Assembly (NCBI GenBank): GCA_024398815.1
Contig: JAKSIL010000009.1
Span: 33,517 to 97,516 of the forward strand
DNA: 64,000 nucleotides
DNA from: Fibrobacter sp.
Lineage (GTDB): Bacteria; Fibrobacterota; Fibrobacteria; Fibrobacterales; Fibrobacteraceae
Reading direction: 5' to 3'
In this document: positions 58,422-64,000 of the stretch, piece by piece
How the letters are laid out: every line of letters starts with the position of its first letter
Position numbering within the stretch: the first letter of the stretch is position 1
Notes under the pieces: model-generated
The model's database searches: none
What the model was told of the DNA's origin: nothing
The model's input: the letters and a program-made list of their open reading frames with translations, nothing else
Position numbers and translations under genes: made by a program

Positions 58422-60197
58422 ATGAATCCCAATGGCGCTATAATTGTTCAAAGCAACCTCGAGATAATGGTCGAGGTCGATGCCCCTACTTACGAAGCCG
58501 CTCGTGACGCGATTGCACCCTTTACAGAACTGGTGAAAAGCCCCGAGCACTTGCACACCTATAGAATTTCGCATCTGTCGCTGTGGAATGCTGCAGCCAC
58601 GGGCCTCCGCGCACCTGAAGTGCTGGAACGCCTCGAAAGCCAGAGCCGCTACCCCATTCCGCAATCCGTAATCACCGAGATTGAAGACTACATGGCTCGC
58701 TATGGCCTCCTCCGTCTCAAAAAGGACGGCGACAAACTGCTCATGGAATCCGACGACAAGATAATGTTCGTCGAAATCTGCAAGTTGCCCGAAGTCGCCG
58801 ACTACGTGCTGGAGTTCATCGACGACACGCATGCCCTGATGGACCCCGAGCGCCGCGGCCACTTGAAAATGGCACTCACCAACGCCGGGTTCCCTGTGGA
58901 GGACCTGGCCGGCTACACCGTCGGAGATCCGCTCCCCATCCAACTCCGCGAAACGACACTCGCCGGGAAAAAATTCGATCTCCGCGACTACCAAAAGGAA
59001 GCTGCACAGGTGTTCTACGCCTCCGGTTCCGAAAAAGGCGGTTCGGGCGTCATCGTGCTCCCCTGCGGTTCCGGCAAGACGGTCATCGGACTTGCCACCA
59101 TGGCCTTAGTACAAACTAAGACATTGATTCTTACGCCGAACATTTCGGCCAGCCGCCAGTGGATTCGTGAAATCTGCGACAAGACAAGCCTCACCATCGA
59201 CCAAGTGAAGGAATACTCCGGCGAAGTCAAGGAAATCGGTCCCGTCACCGTCGCCACATACCAGATTCTCACGCAGCGTAAGCGCGTCAAAAAGGAAGGC
59301 GAAGAGACCAACACCGAAAACCTGGAAATGACCGACGAGGAAGTCAAGAAGGAACTCGCGAACTTCCCGCTGTTCAGCCAACAGAAATGGGGTCTCATGA
59401 TTTACGACGAAGTGCATTTGCTTCCGGCCCCGGTATTCCGCCTGAGTACCGAAATGCAAGCCACACGCCGTCTGGGACTCACAGCAACGCTCGTCCGCGA
59501 AGACCACAAGGAAACAGAAGTCTTCAGCCTTATCGGCCCCAAGAAATACGACATTCCGTGGAGAATCCTCGAGGCACAGGGCTGGATTGCGACCGCCGAC
59601 TGTAACGAAATCCGCATCCCGATGGAAGCGGAACTCAAGATGAAGTATGCGCTCGCCCCCATCCGCGAAAAGATTACGCTTGCAAGCACGAACCCCGAAA
59701 AGACGGACATTGTCGAACGCCTGCTCAAATTCTACGACAAGCCGGACGATCGCGTGCTCATCATCGGCCAGTACATCGACCAGTTGGAAAGTCTTTCCAA
59801 GACTCTTGAAATTCCGCTGATTACTGGAAAGACCCCGAACAAGGAACGCGAAAAGCTCTACGCCGCATTCCGCGACGGAAGCCTCAAGAATTTGATGGTC
59901 TCCAAGGTCGGAAACTTCGCCATCGACTTGCCCGACGCCAACGTGCTCATCCAGATTTCCGGAACGTTCGGAAGCCGTCAGGAAGAAGCCCAGCGCTTAG
60001 GCCGCGTACTACGCCCCAAGAGCGACGGAGGCGCCGCGCACTTCTACAGCATCGTGACGCAAGATTCCAAGGAACAGGAGTTCGCCATGAACCGCCAACT
60101 GTTCCTCACCGAACAGGGTTATGCGTACAAGATAATCAAGCGCGGCGACTGGGACATTCTGGCGCGCACGCCCGAGGAACTCGCCGCCAGGCAGTAA
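58422..60197 (+). CDS. XPB/Rad25-type DNA helicase
   Basis: 591 aa. Damage-recognition-like N-terminus (about 1-180) precedes an SF2 helicase: Walker A PCGSGKT (214-220), TPNISASRQWIRE (Ia), DEVH (329-332), the RED motif of XPB in LVRED (357-361) and the late motif QEEAQRLGRVLRPK. Bacterial XPB acts with Bax1-type nucleases in repair. No Bax1 neighbour is visible here. The short gap from tRNA-Thr holds only the terminator. Confidence 0.88.
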   Translation: MNPNGAIIVQSNLEIMVEVDAPTYEAARDAIAPFTELVKSPEHLHTYRISHLSLWNAAATGLRAPEVLERLESQSRYPIPQSVITEIEDYMARYGLLRLKKDGDKLLMESDDKIMFVEICKLPEVADYVLEFIDDTHALMDPERRGHLKMALTNAGFPVEDLAGYTVGDPLPIQLRETTLAGKKFDLRDYQKEAAQVFYASGSEKGGSGVIVLPCGSGKTVIGLATMALVQTKTLILTPNISASRQWIREICDKTSLTIDQVKEYSGEVKEIGPVTVATYQILTQRKRVKKEGEETNTENLEMTDEEVKKELANFPLFSQQKWGLMIYDEVHLLPAPVFRLSTEMQATRRLGLTATLVREDHKETEVFSLIGPKKYDIPWRILEAQGWIATADCNEIRIPMEAELKMKYALAPIREKITLASTNPEKTDIVERLLKFYDKPDDRVLIIGQYIDQLESLSKTLEIPLITGKTPNKEREKLYAAFRDGSLKNLMVSKVGNFAIDLPDANVLIQISGTFGSRQEEAQRLGRVLRPKSDGGAAHFYSIVTQDSKEQEFAMNRQLFLTEQGYAYKIIKRGDWDILARTPEELAARQ

Positions 60198-60211
60198 GTG
60201 CCACGCTGTTA

Positions 60212-60237
60212 ACGGGTTTGTTTGCAAACAAACCCGT
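60212..60237. terminator. 12-base perfect hairpin between converging genes
   Basis: ACGGGTTTGTTT-GC-AAACAAACCCGT is a perfect palindrome, with moderate T/A-rich flanks (GACGAAAAATTTTCC). It separates the XPB gene from rubrerythrin, and probably stops both. Confidence 0.65.
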
Positions 60238-60255
60238 GACGAAAAATTTTCCTTG

Positions 60256-60795
60256 TTAGTAGTTCTCTTCGTGAACTTCGAAGTAAGCCTGCGGATGGGC
60301 GCACACGGGGCAGACTTCCGGAGCCTTGGTTCCAACCACGATATGACCACAGTTGCGGCATTCCCACACCTTCACTTCACTCTTTTCGAAGACCTGTGCC
60401 ATTTCCACATTTTTCAGAAGAGCGCGATAGCGTTCTTCGTGAGCCTTTTCAATGGCAGCGACCATGCGGAACTTTTTGGCGAGAGCGGCAAACCCCTCCT
60501 CTTCGGCAGTTTTCGCGAAACCTTCGTACATGTCGGTCCATTCAAAATTTTCACCGTCAGCGGCAGCCTTCAGATTTTCCGTAGTTTCACCAATGCCAGA
60601 GAGTTCCTTGAACCACATCTTGGCGTGTTCCTTTTCATTGTCGGCAGTTTTCAGGAACAAAGCTGCAATTTGTTCAAAGCCGTCCTTCTTAGCCTTGCTG
60701 GCAAAGTAGGTGTACTTGTTGCGAGCCATGGACTCGCCGGCGAAGGCTGCTTCAAGATTCTTTTCTGTTTTTGTTCCTGTATACTTATTGGCCAT
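60256..60795 (-). CDS. Rubrerythrin
   Basis: 179 aa from ATG 60795 with GGAG 9 bases before it. Two-iron site glutamates lie in [15 protein letters not shown] (E14, E20 region) and EKEHAKMW, then EKAHEERY. The C-terminal rubredoxin iron site is CRNCG and CPVCAHP. It reduces hydrogen peroxide, a defence typical of strict anaerobes. Monocistronic. Confidence 0.94.
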   Translation of the reverse strand: MANKYTGTKTEKNLEAAFAGESMARNKYTYFASKAKKDGFEQIAALFLKTADNEKEHAKMWFKELSGIGETTENLKAAADGENFEWTDMYEGFAKTAEEEGFAALAKKFRMVAAIEKAHEERYRALLKNVEMAQVFEKSEVKVWECRNCGHIVVGTKAPEVCPVCAHPQAYFEVHEENY

Positions 60796-61025
60796 AAGAC
60801 TATCTCCTATTTTAAAAAATTTCACTTACCAATATACAACATTTCATTCAATACTACAATCAATCTTTACAAAAAAACACTTATTACCACTTTGGATTCG
60901 ACGTCAACATGCATTATGCCGATGTCAGAACCATCAAGGCATTTATAGAAATCGGCATAGGACTCTTCAATTAAAAAAGCCCTCCCGGTCGCCCGGAAGG
61001 AACTTTAAAGGAGTTCGATTGAAAA

Positions 61026-63107
61026 TTACTTGTACATGTAGACTTTGCCGTTCGGGAACTTGAATTCCTTCATCCCGGAGACATTCACCTCGGCAACGGA
61101 CTTCACGTCGCCTCCGTAGAAAATCGTGCTGCCGTGGTATTCCGGCTTGAACGCAGCGTTGTCGGAGCCGTAGAACTTGTCGCGTGTGAAACTGACAGAC
61201 GCGCAGTTGGGCGTATCGGTCGAATAGTCGCCAAAGGCAAGGAGCACGCCGCCTGTAATTTCAAAACCAGCATCAGTATCAATGAGGCCTCCAGCCATGT
61301 TGGAGGGGCAACCATTTCCGCCGCCACCGCCGCCCATGCCGCCGAATCCACCCATGCCGCCGCCGAAGCCGCCCATGCCGCCGAAGCCGCCCATGCCACC
61401 CATGCCACCCATGCTATTTTCATAGCTCTGGCCGGTGATTTCAAGAATTAAAACGCCACCGCTCATCTTGGCGGTACCGTTCGCATCCAAGACGTCAATC
61501 ATGTCGCCCTTCGAGGCGATGTAGTGGTAACCGCCGCTAATGACGATATGGCCGCTCGATTCGCTGAACATGGAATATCCGCCGAGGTCTTCCTTCGCGC
61601 CACCGGCAGCATTCCAACCGTCGTTCGTCGCGTAAGTAGAAGTAACGCCGCCTTCCGCAAAAATCTTGTAGGCTTCGATTCCTTCGTAAGCCGTGACAAC
61701 ATTGATGGTAGAGCCCTTCAGGTACATGGCGCTATCCGCATGGAGGCCGTCGTCCTTCGAACTTACCGTCACGTTGCCAGCGTTCATGTAAATGCTATAG
61801 TGCGTATGCATGGCATCGTCCTCGGCATCCACGGTGATGGTTCCGCCGTCGATATAAATGGTCTTATCAGCCATTAGGCCCTTGCCGGTGGAATTGATTT
61901 TGATGGTCGAAGCTTCGGAGGAATCATTCACAAGCACATAGTTGAAAGCCTGAATGCCGTCATCGCCAGCCTTGATGGTAATGTTGCCGCCAGAAATTTC
62001 GACAAAGCCCTTGTTTTCAACGATGTTCTTACAAGAGCCGTCTGGATTTTCTTCGCATTCATCGCTTTCAAGGCCATCTCCAGCTGTGGCGGTAATGTTC
62101 AAGGTGCCGCCAGAAATTTGAAGACTTCCCTTGCCCTTAATCGCATTATCTTTTGCGACAACGGTAATGTCGCCATTCTTGATTTTAAGATCGTTGCTGC
62201 AATGGATGCCATTTCTGAAGTTGCCATTGACCGTAAGTTTGCCAGCGCCCTTGATATTCAAGTCGTCCCTTGCATAAATGGCAGCCTTCGCGGTATCCTG
62301 CGTTCCATTCACTTTTTCGTACAAATGATTTCCGTTGCCGTCTTCTACAACGTTTGTCGTGCCCTTCACCAGGTGGAGAACCGTCTTTTCGGCATTCTTC
62401 ACGAGAATCGGAGCGTTCTGGCTTTTCAAAGTCGCATTGTAGAGGTAGATGCCGGTATTGCCTTCGTTTTCGGCAGCCGGAGTATTCACCACCACCTGGA
62501 AGTCGGAAGATTCGCCAGTCACGTAGTAGGCGCCCGGGCAAGTAATTGTCGCCACTTTATCAGCCACTTCGACGCAGCCGTTGTTATTTTCCACGGTTGC
62601 TGAAGTTCCCGAAAGTTTCAGGAGAATTTCGGAACCGTCCAAAGTCCTTGCATCTTCCAAATCATTTTCATCATCGCCGGAAGTATTCGCCGCAGGATTT
62701 ACAGGAGTAGTGCTACCCGGAACATCTGTTCCCGGGACACCGCCACCAGAAGAGCTGCCCGGTGTCACGTTGCCGGGAACATCGCCTCCAGACGTATTTC
62801 CGCCAGGAACTTCATTACCCGATGTATTGTTGCCAGGGATTTCACCACCAGGAGCATCACCCGTCGGAACATTTGTTCCCGGAATTTCACCGCCGGAAGG
62901 ATTGTTTCCAGAAGTTTCACTCCAAGGAATTTCAGTATCCGGAGTCATGCTGCCGGAAATTTCGTTGCCAGAAAATTCATTGCCGGACAAAGAATCCACA
63001 GGTGTCAAAGCCTCGCTATCAGGCATCACTGTTGAACTTTCGTCGGAACAGGCCATCAAGCACAAAGCAGCAGACGCCGCAATCACCGATAATTTAATAA
63101 ACTTCAT
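61026..63107 (-). CDS. Cthe_2159-type beta-helix lipoprotein
   Basis: 693 aa from ATG 63107, with GGAG 7 bases before it. Lipobox LMAC followed by SDESS, so it is an outer-membrane or surface lipoprotein. Residues 30-130 are an extended linker of GNEVPGG-like Gly/Pro/Ser repeats. The main domain (about 160-600) has repeated hairpins (NGIHCSNDLKIKNGDITVVA, GDGLESDE, GDDGIQAFNYVL, DDAMHTHYSIYMNAG) as in the Cthe_2159 cellulose/pectate-binding beta-helix family (DUF4353). It is interrupted by a Gly/Met-rich segment (MGGMGGFGG units). Probably binds polysaccharide at the cell surface. Confidence 0.8.
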   Translation of the reverse strand: MKFIKLSVIAASAALCLMACSDESSTVMPDSEALTPVDSLSGNEFSGNEISGSMTPDTEIPWSETSGNNPSGGEIPGTNVPTGDAPGGEIPGNNTSGNEVPGGNTSGGDVPGNVTPGSSSGGGVPGTDVPGSTTPVNPAANTSGDDENDLEDARTLDGSEILLKLSGTSATVENNNGCVEVADKVATITCPGAYYVTGESSDFQVVVNTPAAENEGNTGIYLYNATLKSQNAPILVKNAEKTVLHLVKGTTNVVEDGNGNHLYEKVNGTQDTAKAAIYARDDLNIKGAGKLTVNGNFRNGIHCSNDLKIKNGDITVVAKDNAIKGKGSLQISGGTLNITATAGDGLESDECEENPDGSCKNIVENKGFVEISGGNITIKAGDDGIQAFNYVLVNDSSEASTIKINSTGKGLMADKTIYIDGGTITVDAEDDAMHTHYSIYMNAGNVTVSSKDDGLHADSAMYLKGSTINVVTAYEGIEAYKIFAEGGVTSTYATNDGWNAAGGAKEDLGGYSMFSESSGHIVISGGYHYIASKGDMIDVLDANGTAKMSGGVLILEITGQSYENSMGGMGGMGGFGGMGGFGGGMGGFGGMGGGGGGNGCPSNMAGGLIDTDAGFEITGGVLLAFGDYSTDTPNCASVSFTRDKFYGSDNAAFKPEYHGSTIFYGGDVKSVAEVNVSGMKEFKFPNGKVYMYK
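61318..61414 (-). repeat. Gly/Met-rich repeat tract
   Basis: Repeated GGM/GGF codons encode units of MGGMGGFGG in the lipoprotein, inserted in a turn of the beta-helix. The DNA is a run of CCGCCCATG-like words. Confidence 0.75.
62690..62995 (-). repeat. Gly/Pro/Ser linker repeats
   Basis: Near-repeats of about 21-24 bases encode GNEVPG, GGEIPG and GNNTSG-like units between the lipidated Cys and the beta-helix. They look like a flexible spacer. Confidence 0.6.
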
Positions 63108-63303
63108 AAATAACTCCATTTATTGGTAATATAAATTATATTCAAAAAAAACAGACTCTTTTTCACAAAGATTCCGTTGCGCTAAAAACAACGGCAAAAC
63201 GAATTACCAAAATCCCACGAATAATGTAAATCCGACGAAACAATCTTCATTCATTTCTCATTTTTTTCTAAATTTGCGCATCGAAACTTAACCGGAGGCT
63301 AAA

Positions 63304-64000
63304 ATGGCACTTCAATTCTACAACACTGCATCACGCAAGAAAGAACTGTTTACTCTTCCCGAAGGCGTTCCCGCCGTGCGTATGTACTGTTGTGGCCCGA
63401 CGGTGTACCACTTCGCCCATATCGGCAACCTCCGCACCTACATTTTCGAAGACTTCCTCGTCCGTACGCTCAACTACTACGGTTTCAAGGTGAACCACAT
63501 CGTGAACATCACCGACGTGGGCCACCTCACAAGCGATGCTGACAGCGGCGACGACAAGATGGAAAAGGGCGCCGCCCGCGAAGGCAAGTCCGTCTGGGAC
63601 ATCGCGAAGTTCTACACCGACGCCTTCATGGCAGACTGGCATCGTCTGAATATCCAGGAACCCACCCGCTGGACTCCTGCAACGCAGCACATCCAGGAAC
63701 AGATTGACCTCGTGAAGACCTTGGAAGAAAAGGGCTTCACCTACCGCACCTCGGACGGCATCTACTTCGACAGCCTCAAGTTCCCGCGCTATGCCGACTT
63801 TGCCCGCCTCGACGTGGAAAACCTCCGCAAAGGAAGCCGCATCGACATGGGCGAAAAGAAGAACGCCACGGACTTTGCTTTGTGGAAGTTCAGCCCGAAG
63901 GACAAGAAGCGCGCCATGGAATGGGACAGCCCGTGGGGTGTAGGCTTCCCGGGTTGGCACATCGAATGCTCCGCCATGGCCATGAAGTACAACGGCCCAA
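63304..64000 (+). CDS. cysS: Cysteinyl-tRNA synthetase, N-terminal part
   Basis: The frame begins at ATG 63304 with GGAGG 5 bases before it and runs off the right edge after 232 codons. The start [20 protein letters not shown] is followed by [20 protein letters not shown], with the first zinc Cys (CGPTVY) and the HIGN version of the HIGH motif. [10 protein letters not shown] with the second Cys/His pair is near the end of the visible part. It attaches cysteine to tRNA-Cys. Confidence 0.94.
   Translation, partial: MALQFYNTASRKKELFTLPEGVPAVRMYCCGPTVYHFAHIGNLRTYIFEDFLVRTLNYYGFKVNHIVNITDVGHLTSDADSGDDKMEKGAAREGKSVWDIAKFYTDAFMADWHRLNIQEPTRWTPATQHIQEQIDLVKTLEEKGFTYRTSDGIYFDSLKFPRYADFARLDVENLRKGSRIDMGEKKNATDFALWKFSPKDKKRAMEWDSPWGVGFPGWHIECSAMAMKYNGP

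Noticed and set aside
60855..60975. A closed frame ending HYADVRTIKAFIEIGIGLFN, considered as a barrel gene remnant
   Set aside because: Too short and without homologue or start; chance cannot be excluded.

Overview
The window looks like a chromosomal segment of a Fibrobacter-type bacterium (inference). Reasons: large secreted proteins with Ser-rich linkers and DxDGDG-type calcium motifs, outer-membrane biogenesis genes (BamD, two LptF/LptG permeases), a TonB-receptor-like barrel, a short primary-type sigma factor, class III (anaerobic) ribonucleotide reductase and rubrerythrin. No phage, transposase or CRISPR array was seen. Most of the window is ordinary chromosomal content; the first 4.5 kb is the only clearly plastic part.

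Layout. 1-4500: plastic surface-protein region with a lipoprotein fragment, a RhuM-family gene, a 53-aa conserved-type peptide, a beta-helix surface protein, two gene remnants and a 37-bp direct repeat on either side of the surface-protein block. 4500-10700: priA, a giant DUF349 protein and a Sua5-type tRNA modification enzyme. 10700-14600: VanX-like dipeptidase and TonB-receptor-like protein (one operon), then a nitrilase-family amidase. 14600-18150: a 46-aa protein behind an unusual leader, a 119-aa unknown, a maltokinase-like kinase, cysE and nth, all on the plus strand. 18150-25080: UDP-glucuronate decarboxylase, coaX, nadC and two initiating sugar transferases with homoserine dehydrogenase between them; this suggests exopolysaccharide or glycan synthesis mixed with cofactor genes. 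25190-30750: minus-strand genes including a UvrD-like helicase fused in frame to a PlsC acyltransferase, then murI. 30850-31850: a sigma factor behind a near-perfect sigma-54 promoter. 31900-38900: two paralogous giant secreted proteins. 39000-41600: hemW, a membrane adenylate cyclase preceded by a tiny membrane ORF, and tRNA-Gly. 41700-45200: the anaerobic ribonucleotide reductase operon, in which the glycyl-radical domain is a separate 48-aa gene, with NrdR-box-like and CRP-like sites upstream. 45200-52700: SIMPL protein, then an lptF-lptG-GGDEF-sodium symporter operon. 52740-57410: bamD, a barrel protein, a PHP-like hydrolase and a rhomboid protease. 57440-64000: YfgM-like TPR protein, tRNA-Thr, XPB-like helicase, rubrerythrin, a Cthe_2159-type beta-helix lipoprotein and the start of cysS.

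The observations most worth checking are the split NrdD/glycyl-radical peptide, the helicase-acyltransferase fusion, the sigma-54 promoter in front of a sigma-70-family gene, the degenerate GGDEF domain fused to a sugar transferase, and the small peptide gene tied to the repeat-flanked surface protein. All function calls rest on reading motifs by eye; no database search was run.
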